Source: Dyadobacter jiangsuensis
GTDB taxonomy: Bacteria > Bacteroidota > Bacteroidia > Cytophagales > Spirosomataceae
Direction: 5' to 3'
NCBI RefSeq assembly: GCF_003014695.1
Contig: NZ_PYAS01000007.1
Span: forward strand, 310,001 to 374,000
Length of the DNA: 64,000 nt
Within the stretch, counting starts at the first letter, position 1. Every line of letters begins with the position of its first letter. Below the pieces are notes generated by a model that searched no databases, was not told the DNA's origin, and saw only the letters and a list, made by a program, of their open reading frames with translations. This document shows positions 26,805 to 36,900 of this stretch, one piece after another. The translations under genes were made by a program, and so were the position numbers.

Positions 26805-28049
26805 ATGGTACAACCTGACGACTTTTTATTTGCCGACGTTGAAAAGGTAAACCAGATACCGATCGTCAGAACCGTACTGGAAGTGATCTGTCGCTCAACG
26901 GGTATGGGGTTCGCAGCCGTGGCGCGTGTGACGGAAGACCGGTGGATCGCCTGCAGTGTGCAGGACGAGATCGGCTTCGGGCTGAAACCCGGCGAGGAGC
27001 TGGAAATCGGGACGACGATCTGCAATGAAATCCGGGACAGCGGGCAAGCCGTGGTGATCGATCATGTGGATGAAAACGAAATCTACGCCGGGCATCCCAC
27101 ACCCCGGATGTATGGTTTCAAAAGCTATATTTCTCTTCCTATCAAATTGAAGAGCGGAGAGTTTTTCGGGACGCTCTGCGCCATTGATCCCAAGCCGAAC
27201 CAGTTGCAGAACCCGCGGGTGATAGGGATGTTCCATCTTTTTGCCGAATTGCTGGCCTTTCACCTCGACAGCCTCTCGCTCATGGAACGCACACGCACAG
27301 CCATGCACGACCTGGCCGCCCAGCTGCTCGTGTCGGACGATGAAAACAGGCAGTACCGTCACATTTCGAGCCACAATTTGCAGGAACCGCTTCGTAAGCT
27401 GCGCGTTTTCAGTGATATGCTCGTAAATGCCACCGATCGTTACGAGGCCGAAAAGGCCAAGGAACTGGCCGTCAAGATTCGGAGCAGCGCCAGGCAGTTT
27501 TCGATGATGATCAAAGATCTGTCCGACTTCTCCGGACTTAACAACAGCAATGCATTTACGCAGGTCCACCTGGATCATGTGCTGGCCGACGTTACCACAC
27601 AGCTGATGTCGCAGATCGAACGGCGGAGCATCATCGTCGAAACCGATCGCCTGCCGTCCGTTATGGCTATCCCCGAGCAAATGGAACAGCTTTTTTTCCA
27701 GTTGCTCGACAATGCGGTCAAATTCGCGGGCCACGAAAACCCGCCGCGCATCCGCATTACCAGTCGTGAGCTGGCGCTGCACGAAATCGACGACCTGCTG
27801 CCCGAGCCGCTTCAAATGGCCTATGTGGAAATCAGGGTAGAAGATAACGGCATCGGCATAGAAGATTCCCAGCTGGAAAAAGTATTCGATATTTTCGCCC
27901 GTCTGCCGACCGGCTCATTCAGGCAAGGCGAAGGCGTAGGGCTGGCCTATTGCCGCAAAATCGTGCGGAATCACAAGGGTGTTATCAAAGCGGAAGTCAA
28001 TCCCGGCAAGGGCACGACATTTGTAATCATGCTACCATTGCCCTATTAA
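26805..28049 (+). CDS. GAF-domain sensor histidine kinase (orphan)
   Basis: A 414-residue soluble kinase. Residues about 15-160 form a GAF domain (EKVNQIPIVRTVLEVICRSTGMGF, CNEIRDSGQAVVIDHVD, FKSYISLPIKLKSGEFFGTLCAID). A HisKA-like dimerisation region follows with ISSHNLQEPLRKLRVFSDML; the candidate phospho-acceptor is His190. The HATPase domain has the N box (FFQLLDNAVKFAG), G1 (VEDNGIGIEDSQLEKVFDIFARL) and G2 (GEGVGLAYCRKIVRNHKG). The layout is that of bacteriophytochrome-like kinases without the PHY module. No response regulator is adjacent. It ends 16 bases before the exonuclease gene. Confidence 0.88.
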   Translation: MVQPDDFLFADVEKVNQIPIVRTVLEVICRSTGMGFAAVARVTEDRWIACSVQDEIGFGLKPGEELEIGTTICNEIRDSGQAVVIDHVDENEIYAGHPTPRMYGFKSYISLPIKLKSGEFFGTLCAIDPKPNQLQNPRVIGMFHLFAELLAFHLDSLSLMERTRTAMHDLAAQLLVSDDENRQYRHISSHNLQEPLRKLRVFSDMLVNATDRYEAEKAKELAVKIRSSARQFSMMIKDLSDFSGLNNSNAFTQVHLDHVLADVTTQLMSQIERRSIIVETDRLPSVMAIPEQMEQLFFQLLDNAVKFAGHENPPRIRITSRELALHEIDDLLPEPLQMAYVEIRVEDNGIGIEDSQLEKVFDIFARLPTGSFRQGEGVGLAYCRKIVRNHKGVIKAEVNPGKGTTFVIMLPLPY

Positions 28050-28065
28050 TCCGACCTGGTCACTT

Positions 28066-28839
28066 ATGAAAATCGCTACGTACAACGTCAATGGAGTGAA
28101 TGGCAGGCTACCTGTGCTATTGCGCTGGCTGGAAGAAACCGCGCCCGATATTGTGTGCTTGCAGGAATTGAAGGCGCCGCAGGAAAAATTTCCCGAACAG
28201 GCTATTCTCGATACCGGTTACAAGGCAATCTGGCACGGACAGAAAAGCTGGAATGGCGTAGCAATCCTGTCCCGCGGTGACCTCCCGCACGAAATCCGCC
28301 GTACGCTCCCGGGCGACCCGGAGGATGTCCACAGCCGATACATCGAGGCCGAAATCGGCGGACTGACGATCGGCGGGCTATACCTGCCGAATGGAAATCC
28401 GGCGCCGGGACCGAAATTTGACTATAAGCTACGCTGGTTCGACCGCCTCCATACGCATGCCGAGAGTCTTCTGGCGGCCGACAAGCCCGTGCTGCTTACC
28501 GGCGATTTCAACGTAATGCCTACCGAGCTGGATGTTTACAAACCCGAAAGTTGGGTCGACGATGCGCTTTTCCGCCCCGAAACCCGCGCCGCGTTCGCCA
28601 AACTGACTGCACAGGGCTGGACCGATGCTATCCGGATATTGTATCCCCATGAAAAGATCTACACCTTCTGGGATTATTTCCGCAATGCTTTCGGGCGCAA
28701 TGCCGGCCTGCGCATTGATCATTTCCTGCTCAGCCCGCAACTTGCACCCAGGCTCACGGGCGCAGGCGTGGACAAGCAGGTGCGCGGGTGGGAAAAAACC
28801 AGCGATCACGCCCCGGTATGGATCGAATTAAAAGACTGA
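28066..28839 (+). CDS. xth: Exodeoxyribonuclease III
   Basis: A 257-residue protein of the exonuclease III/AP endonuclease family, the typical length. Visible active-site motifs are KIATYNVNGVNGR (Asn7), DIVCLQELK (Glu34, metal ligand), LTGDFNVMPTELDVY (Asp and Asn), GRNAGLRIDHFLLSP and the terminal KTSDHAPVWIEL (Asp-His pair). It cuts DNA at abasic sites and removes 3'-blocking groups in base-excision repair, and acts in the cytoplasm. It lies 16 bases downstream of the histidine kinase gene, presumably by chance. Confidence 0.93.
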   Translation: MKIATYNVNGVNGRLPVLLRWLEETAPDIVCLQELKAPQEKFPEQAILDTGYKAIWHGQKSWNGVAILSRGDLPHEIRRTLPGDPEDVHSRYIEAEIGGLTIGGLYLPNGNPAPGPKFDYKLRWFDRLHTHAESLLAADKPVLLTGDFNVMPTELDVYKPESWVDDALFRPETRAAFAKLTAQGWTDAIRILYPHEKIYTFWDYFRNAFGRNAGLRIDHFLLSPQLAPRLTGAGVDKQVRGWEKTSDHAPVWIELKD

Positions 28840-28857
28840 AATTTCAAAAAAACGCAT

Positions 28858-29559
28858 ATGAAAAAACCTATAACCCTCTTTCTCCTCCTGGCTGCCTGCC
28901 CCTGTTTTGCGCAGGCTCAGAAAGTATTCAAGATCAAAGCAGGCGAGTATCCCGATAAAGTAATACCCTACGCCGACCGCTACCAACTCAGCCAGTTCAC
29001 AACCGGAAAGGCGGATTTCATCGACGGACGTACTTCTCAGGCACGCTTCAACTACAATTACATCGGCGGACATATCCTTTTTCTCGATGCAAAGCTGGAC
29101 ACGCTGGAAATCATCGATCAGGCACTCCTGAAAGGTATTACAGTCGGGGAAAAATCATACCGGTTCGACAAGCGCTTCGGATACGCCGAAATCGTGGGCT
29201 CGTACAATCGCGCCAGCCTGGCCAAACGCGAAGTACTTGCCAGAATCGGCACCGAGAAGGGCGGGCCTTATGGCATTTCCTACACGGCGTCGTCGGTTAC
29301 CACGTACCGTTCCTATTCCAGCGATCAGGCTCAAACATCCAAAAAACTCAACACCAACGCAGAAGGCGTATTCACCTACCGCACAGCACATTACCTGATC
29401 GACAACAACAATCGTTTCTACGTTCCCACCGCGGGGAGCGTCAAAAAACTCTATCCGGCCCACAGGAAACAGATCGACCAATACTTGCGGGAAAAGCCCG
29501 TTAACTTCGGCAAAGAAGCGGATTTGGCGCGGCTTCTTGGTTACTGTGATACGTTATAA
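28858..29559 (+). CDS. Secreted protein of unknown function
   Basis: A 233-residue protein with a clear signal peptide (MKKPITLFLLLAACPCFAQA). The mature part is mainly beta, begins VFKIKAGEYPDKVIPYADRYQ and includes TYRTAHYLIDNNNRFYVPT and a charged C-terminal helix (YPAHRKQIDQYLREK). I do not recognise a family or catalytic motif. It is 18 bases after the exonuclease gene. Confidence 0.65.
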   Translation: MKKPITLFLLLAACPCFAQAQKVFKIKAGEYPDKVIPYADRYQLSQFTTGKADFIDGRTSQARFNYNYIGGHILFLDAKLDTLEIIDQALLKGITVGEKSYRFDKRFGYAEIVGSYNRASLAKREVLARIGTEKGGPYGISYTASSVTTYRSYSSDQAQTSKKLNTNAEGVFTYRTAHYLIDNNNRFYVPTAGSVKKLYPAHRKQIDQYLREKPVNFGKEADLARLLGYCDTL

Positions 29560-29623
29560 AGTAACAACGCCGCAACACTTCGGGAGCTTTTTTGTGTCTA
29601 TTCGTCTACAAACTTAAACCGCT

Positions 29624-30631
29624 GTGAATATGAAAAAGCTCCTGCCTGTTATCATCCTCTTTTTGGTGTTCGGCTGCTGGCCTCCGGGGATGGACCCTGA
29701 TAAAAAGGATGGCAAGTTCCTTTCGGACGTCGTTAATCTGGAAGAGATCAATTCGGAGTACGACGATTACAATTCCGATCTTCCCAGCAATCGTCGCGGA
29801 GATCTGGAACTCGTATTTTCGTCTAGACGGGAGAAGAAAGACGTACTGAATCTCGTTCATATGCATGCTTATCTGGATTACGACAAGCGCCTGAGTCTTC
29901 GAAAAGGCAGAAAGCAAAACGGCGGGGTTTTCTTGGGTGATATTTATGATAATGTAGGGCAGCTTATTGGCAAAGCAAACGGCAATTTCAATGTCTACGG
30001 TCCGAGGCTGATTTCACTTCACGACGACCTCAATTCTTTTGGAGGGGCGGAGGACGATCTGTTTCTTTTTTATGCCGACGATTCCTCCGGCAAAATGGAT
30101 ATTAAATATGCCAAACGTGGCCCTTCGGGTCCCGAACCCGTCAAATACCTCAATTCACCGGCAAACGATGCCTACCCTACATTTTCCAGGATGGGCGACC
30201 GCCTGTACTTTTGTTCCGACCGTGGCGGCAACTTCGATATTTACGAGGTAAAAATTCCGCGCAAAGAAACGGAGCATATTACGTTAGAAAGCCTCGTGGC
30301 ACCTGCTAAATATGAGTTGAGAAAAGTAGAAGAACTATCGGGTCCGTACAACGATAAATGCCCTTACATCCAGGAGGACATGATGGTTTTCGTGTCAGAC
30401 CGCCCCGGCGGACAAGGCGGCGAGGACATTTATTATTCCGAGTACAAAGACGGCAAATGGTCGACGCCGATCAATGCCGGATCACGGATCAATACCGCCT
30501 ATAACGAGTACCGTCCGATCCTTCCGCGCTTGTCGAATTTCAACTACTGGCTAATGATCTTCTCTTCCAACCGTCCTGGCGGCAAAGGAGGGTACGACCT
30601 CTACATGACCGGCCTCAAACGGTACTGGTAA
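29624..30631 (+). CDS. PD40-repeat (TolB-like propeller) lipoprotein
   Basis: A 335-residue lipoprotein: MNMKKLLPVIILFLVFGCWPPGMD has lipobox VFGC; a start at the second Met (29630) is equally possible. WD40-like PD40 repeats are visible: DAYPTFSRMGDRLYFCSDRGGNFDIYEVKI, DKCPYIQEDMMVFVSDRPGGQGGEDIYYSEY and the last FSSNRPGGKGGYDLYMTGL. Such propellers anchor in the outer membrane, often near OmpA-type proteins. No OmpA domain is attached here. A terminator follows 29 bases after the stop. Confidence 0.78.
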   Translation: MNMKKLLPVIILFLVFGCWPPGMDPDKKDGKFLSDVVNLEEINSEYDDYNSDLPSNRRGDLELVFSSRREKKDVLNLVHMHAYLDYDKRLSLRKGRKQNGGVFLGDIYDNVGQLIGKANGNFNVYGPRLISLHDDLNSFGGAEDDLFLFYADDSSGKMDIKYAKRGPSGPEPVKYLNSPANDAYPTFSRMGDRLYFCSDRGGNFDIYEVKIPRKETEHITLESLVAPAKYELRKVEELSGPYNDKCPYIQEDMMVFVSDRPGGQGGEDIYYSEYKDGKWSTPINAGSRINTAYNEYRPILPRLSNFNYWLMIFSSNRPGGKGGYDLYMTGLKRYW

Positions 30632-30660
30632 CCCGGGTATTGCCGGCAGGCAAATATCAC

Positions 30661-30702
30661 AAAAAGCCGCCATCGCTGTCTCAGAGCAGCGGGGCGGCTT
30701 TT
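30661..30702 (+). terminator. Rho-independent terminator after the PD40 lipoprotein gene
   Basis: AAAAGCCGCC (30662-30671) pairs with GGCGGCTTTT (30693-30702); a secondary CGCTG/CAGCG stem fills most of the loop and a pyrimidine-rich TTTTCTCTTTT tract follows. It isolates the upstream genes from the polyketide cluster. Confidence 0.85.
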
Positions 30703-30955
30703 CTCTTTTATCATGCTGTCAATCAGTGTAATCGAAATGTTAAAATTATTTCACAAATAAATACCACACTGGTGACGATTTCTTGTAGTAAAATTTCAAT
30801 TTGAGATTCGAAGTAATTTCCCGTATTATAATTTACGTATATTTCGCCATGAACCGGACGATATCAGTTAAAACCATCCGTAATTCTCCTGACCCCGCCA
30901 GCTACCACCCTCAAACTGAGCTGATTTATAGAGACTTACTAAAAAGAACTACGTT
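30703..30955 (+). other. AT-rich leader region of the polyketide/glycolipid gene cluster
   Basis: About 250 noncoding bases, markedly richer in A+T than the flanking genes. It presumably contains the cluster promoter. The best -7-like match, TCAATTTG near 30798-30805, differs from TAnnTTTG at one base and has no well-spaced TTG, so I do not call a promoter. No hairpin or regulator site stood out. Confidence 0.4.
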
Positions 30956-33900
30956 ATGAAAAACCTGGAAATGATCGGTATAGGCCCGATGGAGCGACCG
31001 GATGTGACCCTGGCACTAGCGCTCTCAGAAGCCGGAGCTTTCCCAGTAATCCACCTTGGAAGAGATCAGCAAATCGCTACGAATGCGTTGGAGAAAATGG
31101 CCGCCAAAAGCAAAAAACCATTTGGCGTATGTTATTCAGAGAATACCCCGTTGACGATTACTTTACCTCAGCAAGTTAAACTAGCAATTCTACCATATGG
31201 TCTGACTTTTCCTAACCCTGCCAATTCCATTCAAATCATTTTCCAGGTCCGCAGCGTAACCGAAGCGAAACAGGCCAAAGCGGCCGGTGCCACGGGCATC
31301 ATCGCCAAAGGCAACGAGGGATCCGGTCTGGTGAGCAACGATTCGTCCTTCATTTTGTTTCAACGTATAATGAGGGAGGTTAGCGATATCCCGGTTTGGG
31401 TACAAGGCGGGATCGGCATTCACAATGCGGCAGCCGTGACGGCTCTCGGCGGGCGCGGCGTGGTGCTCGACAGCCAGCTGCTTCCTTTCCCCGAATGCGC
31501 TGCGCCAGCTTCGCTCAAAAACATCAGCGAGAAGCTCAACGGCAACGAAACCCGCGTGATCGACGGTTTCCGCGTGCTCGTGCGGCCCAACTCGCCCGCA
31601 TTGCCTGCAACACCCACCCGGGAGGACCTGCGCTCCTACCTGCACACACTCGATCTCGACCAGGGTTATATTCCTATGGGACAGGACATTGCCATCGGTA
31701 CAGACCTTTTCAGACAATACAAAAAGCTCCCACGGCTCATATTCGCTTTCAAAGAGGCGATGTACGGCCATTTGCGGCAAGCTAAACACCTCAATCCACT
31801 GGCGGCGCACAACCCGCTGGCCAAGACGCTCGGCACACACTACCCTATTGCACAAGGCCCTATGACGCGCGTCAGCGACGTACCTGCGTTTGCCGCAGCC
31901 GTCGCCGAGGCCGGCGCATTGCCTTTTGTGGCATTATCGCTTCTGAAAGGCGAGAAAGCCCGCAATCTGATCCGCGAAACCCGTGCGCTCGCAGGCGACA
32001 AGCTCTGGGGCGTGGGAATCCTCGGCTTTGCAGACGCCGAGCTCCGCGAAGAACAGCTTGGCTACATCACCGAGGAGAAGCCGCCCGTCGTACTGATCGC
32101 CGGTGGCCGTCCGTCACAGGCAAAACCACTGGAAAAGCTGGGTATCAAAACATTCCTGCACGTGCCTTCCGCACCGTTGCTCGATATGTTCCTCAAAGAA
32201 GGAGCCAAACGGTTCATTTTCGAGGGGCGTGAATGCGGCGGCCACGTGGGGCCGCTTTCGAGCTTTGTACTTTGGGAAAAACAGATTAACCGGCTTTTGC
32301 AGGAAGAGCAGACCGAACAGCTCGAAGTGTTCTTCGCCGGAGGAATCCACGACGCGTTTTCCGCGGCGATGATCTCCGTCATGGCTGCTCCATTGACAGC
32401 GCGCGGCGTAAAAGTCGGCGTGCTGATGGGCACCGCTTACCTGTACACGCAGGAAGCCGTTGCTACGGGCGCTATCCTGCCGCAATTCCAGGCCCAGGCA
32501 TTGGAACACACCGAAACCGTCCTGCTCGAAACTGCTCCCGGCCACGAAACCCGCTGCCTGGAATCGCCTTTCGCCGCCGATTTCAATGCGGAGAAAGAAA
32601 GAATGGAGCAGGCCGGTCTGGATAAAAAAGAGATCTGGGCAGAGCTCGAAAAACTCAATGTAGGCCGGCTCCGCATTGCTGCCAAGGGAATTGAGCGCCA
32701 AGCCGATAACCTGGTGGAAATAGGCGAAGCAGAGCAAATGAGCCGCGGCATGTACATGATCGGCCAGGCAGCCGCGATGCTCGACAAAATCATGACGATG
32801 AACGAGTTGCACGAAGACGTCGCAACCGGCAATTACGCATATATCGGCCGGGCAAACCTGCCTAAACCACCGAGAAGAAAGAAAAAAGCATTGAATGTCG
32901 CCATCGTCGGAATGGCCTGTATTTATCCCGGCGCGCGCAATATCGAAGAGTTCTGGGGCAATATCCTGGCCGGCAAAGACTGGGTGACGGAAGTGCCCGA
33001 CGACCGCTGGAACAAGGCGTTGTACTACGACCCGACCGTTTCCGACGGCAGCAAATCGCATTCGAAATGGGGTGGTTTTATTCCCAAAATCGATTTCGAT
33101 CCTGTTGAATTCGGCATACCGCCGCAATCGCTGGCTGCCATCGACCCTACACAGCTGCTGAGCTTGCTCGTAGCAAAGCAAGCGCTGGAAAATGCGGGCT
33201 ACGGGGCGGATGCGAACCGCGATAACGTGTCGGTGATCATCGGCGCGGAAGGCGGTAACGACCTGGCCAACAACTATGGTTTCCGCTCGCTTTTTACCCA
33301 GTTTTTTGGAGAAATTCCCAAAGAACTCGACGAAGCATTGCCCAGGCTGACCGAGGATTCGTTCCCCGGCGTACTGGCTAACGTCATTTCCGGCCGTATT
33401 ACCAACCGCCTTAACCTGGGAGGCCGCAACTATACCGTCGACGCGGCTTGTGCCTCGTCGCTCGCGGCGATCGACCTCGCTTGCCAGGAACTGATCCTGG
33501 GTCGCTCCGAAATGGTCCTCGCCGGCGGTGCCGATTTGCACAACGGTATCAATGACTACCTGATGTTTTCCAGCACCCACGCGCTCTCACGCAAGGGCCG
33601 CTGCGCCACGTTCGACTCCGAAGCCGATGGTATCGCATTGGGCGAAGGTGTGGCGATGGTGGTACTGAAACGCGAAGAGGACGCATTGCGCGATGGTGAT
33701 ACAATTTATGCGGTCATCAAAGGCGTAGGCGGTTCGAGCGACGGCAAGAGCCTGGGCCTTACCGCCCCGCGCAAGTCTGGCCAGGTAAAAGCCCTGGAAC
33801 GCGCTTACGATCAGGCGGGTATTTCGCCGGCCGAGCTGGGCCTTGTGGAAGCACATGGTACCGGAACCGTCGTTGGCGACAAAACCGAGCTCAGCGCATT

Positions 33901-36900
33901 GACCGAAATGATGCTGGCCTCCGGCGCATTGACCAGCCAGACGCATTTAGGCTCCGTGAAAACGCAGATCGGCCATACCAAATGCGCCGCGGGCCTCGCG
34001 GGCCTCATGAAGGCTGCATTGGCCGTGTACCACGGGATCAAGCCGCCGACCATTAACCTGAAAACGCCAAACACTTACTATAATCCGGAAACCAGTCCGT
34101 TTGCGTTCCAGACGAAGCCCGCGCTCTGGACAGATGATCGCCGTGTAGCGGGAATCAGCGCATTCGGTTTCGGAGGGACTAACTTCCACGCTGTCATCGA
34201 AAGTGCTTCCGCTAAAAAGCCGAAGAAATCGGTGAAGGCGTGGCCTGCCGAATTGCTGATTTTCAGAGGAGAAACACTTGCGGAAGCGCAGCAACTTTTG
34301 AAGGCTGCGCATGATATTCTCGAAAATGAATCGGTTTCGTTGCGCGATGTGGCTCATAGCTTGAATTTGTATAGTGAGAAAGCTGTACAAATTTGTATGG
34401 TAGCTGAAAACCATACGGATGCACGGGCCAAGCTAGACGTGGCGCTTGCTCATGCCAAGCAGAGCTTGGTAGCATCGGGGGGAGGCACGAAGGAGACCTT
34501 CGCGCCAACCGGTAGGGAGACCTTTGCGCCAACCGGTAGGGAGACCTTCGCGCCAGCCGATAAGGGCATTTACTATACCAATGCGACCGCCGGTAAAGTG
34601 GCATTCATGTTCCCCGGCCAGGGTAGCCAGCGGGTGGATATGGCCCGCGATTTGTTCGTGGCATTCCCTGCCATGCGGAAGTTGTTGAAAAAATATCCTT
34701 CTTACCAGCAGGTTATCTTCCCCGACGCTGTCTTCAATGAGGCATCGGCTAAGGCGCAAAAAGAGCAAATCAAAGATACCCGCCTGGCCCAGCCGCTGTT
34801 AGGTATAGTTGACCTTGCGATTGCCGAATTGCTGAAAGGTTTTGGCATACAACCAGACATGGTAGCAGGCCACAGTTACGGCGAATTGCCCGCATTGTGT
34901 TTTGCAGGTATATTTGAAGCCAGCCAACTCGTACCGCTCAGCGAAAAACGCGCAAAATCCATTCTCGACGCAATCGGCGACGATAATGGAGCGATGGTAG
35001 CTGTGAATTGCCCGGAAGATGAACTGACGCGTATTGTGTCGGAGATCAACCATATTTATCCGGTGAACCACAACTCCCCGCGCCAGTGGGTACTCGCAGG
35101 CACCACGCCGGCCATCGCCGAACTGACGGCTAAACTGACCGAACTGAAAATTTCCTTCCGACAGTTGGAAGTAGCCTGTGCATTCCACAGCCCGCTTTTG
35201 GCCGGTTCGAAAGACCTTTATGCAACCGTACTAAGCGAAGTAGCGTTTAGTGAACCCGCATTGACCGTCTGGTCGAATACCACCGCGGCCCCCTACCCCG
35301 TTTCGCCCGAAGCCATTAAGGAACGCCTGGCCGATCACCTGGTGCGGCCGGTCCGTTTTTCGGAGGAAGTCGCGCAGATGTACGAGGACGGCGCCCGCAT
35401 TTTTGTAGAAGTAGGCCCGGGCAAAGTGCTTACAGGCCTTACCACATCGATTTTGGGTAAAGAAGAAATTTGTCTCCACACCGAAGACAAAGACCAGCCG
35501 GGTATCGTGCAACTGCTGCACACCCTGGCTGGCTATGTCGCCACGGGCAGAAATATTGATTTCAATAAACTATTCGAAGACCGCGACGCGCGCGTGCTGG
35601 ACCTCGACAAGCCGGAGCAATACCGCAAGAGCCTCACGACCTGGCTCGTAGACGGTCAAATGGCGCTCCCGCTGAACGGCAAGCTGCCCGACCACGGCGC
35701 ACTGCCGGTAACCGAGCCGTTGAAACTGGCCGCATTCCAGCAGCCGGTAGCAGCACATGTTGCCGCAGGTACCGAGGCCGAACGCGTTGTCCACGAATAC
35801 CTGAATAGCGTCAAATACCTCATTCAGGCGCAACGCGACGTGGTACTGGGTTACCTGGGCCAGTCTGTGCCGCCTTCCAGAAACATCGAAATCCATGAGC
35901 CTGCATTGGGAGGACTCGCTGCCCATGCGCCTGCTCCTGTACCCATTGTAATCGAAAAAGCTGCAAAGGAAGTACAACCTGCCGCAACGCACGCGCCGGC
36001 GAAAACGGTGATCGATGTAAAGGCGTTGGTGATGCAGGTAATTAGTGATAAAACGGGCTATCCGCAGGAAATGCTCGGCATGGATATGGACCTCGAAGCC
36101 GATCTGAGCATTGATTCCATCAAGCGCATGGAGATCATCGGCGAGTTGCGTAAGCAGTTGGGCGGCTTCGAAGCAGGCCAGCAAAGCGAAGAGACAGTCA
36201 TCGAACAGCTCGCGGCTATCAAGACATTGAATTTGCTGGTCAACTGGATTACCGAACACCAGCAAGCCGCAACGGCACCGGTCCCTCAAACGGCGGCCGA
36301 TGTTCCATTAAGCAAACTGTCAATCACCCAGGACGGCGTGATTGAAGAATGGTCGGAAAGCCGCATTAAATCGGTGCTGCTGGAAGCTGTGAGTGCCAAA
36401 ACCGGCTACCCGCAGGAAATGCTCGGCATGGATATGGACCTCGAAGCCGACCTGAGTATCGACTCGATCAAGCGGATGGAGATCATCGGAGAGTTGAAAA
36501 ACAATATCGACGGACTGATCCAAATCTATCAGGAACGCGGCGAGGAGCTCGTTGAAAAACTGGCGTCCATTAAGACCCTCAACGGGTTGATCGACTGGCT
36601 GTCGGAGGCACTGGGGGTCGCGCAGGATTCTATCCAAAAAGCAGAAAGCCTGAATGTCGTACCGGCTCCCAAAGTTGTATTGAATGAAAAACTATCCCGT
36701 CTCCGCTTCGAACTGACGCCATCGGCGATCCCGGCGTTGAACCCTGCGGTGTTGAAAGGCAAACGTTTCGCGGTCACCGACGACGCGGGCGAGGTCGCGA
36801 CATCCGTAAAAGCCCTTTTTGAGCAGACTGGCGCCGAAGTAAGCATTATTTCACCCAGCGATTCGCTCCAAGGCTTCGATGGTTTGATTATCCTCAACAT

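Noticed and set aside
32114..33580. 488-codon minus-strand frame opposite the first polyketide synthase
   Set aside because: Antisense shadow caused by GC-rich third positions; no motif and it overlaps the KS domain entirely.
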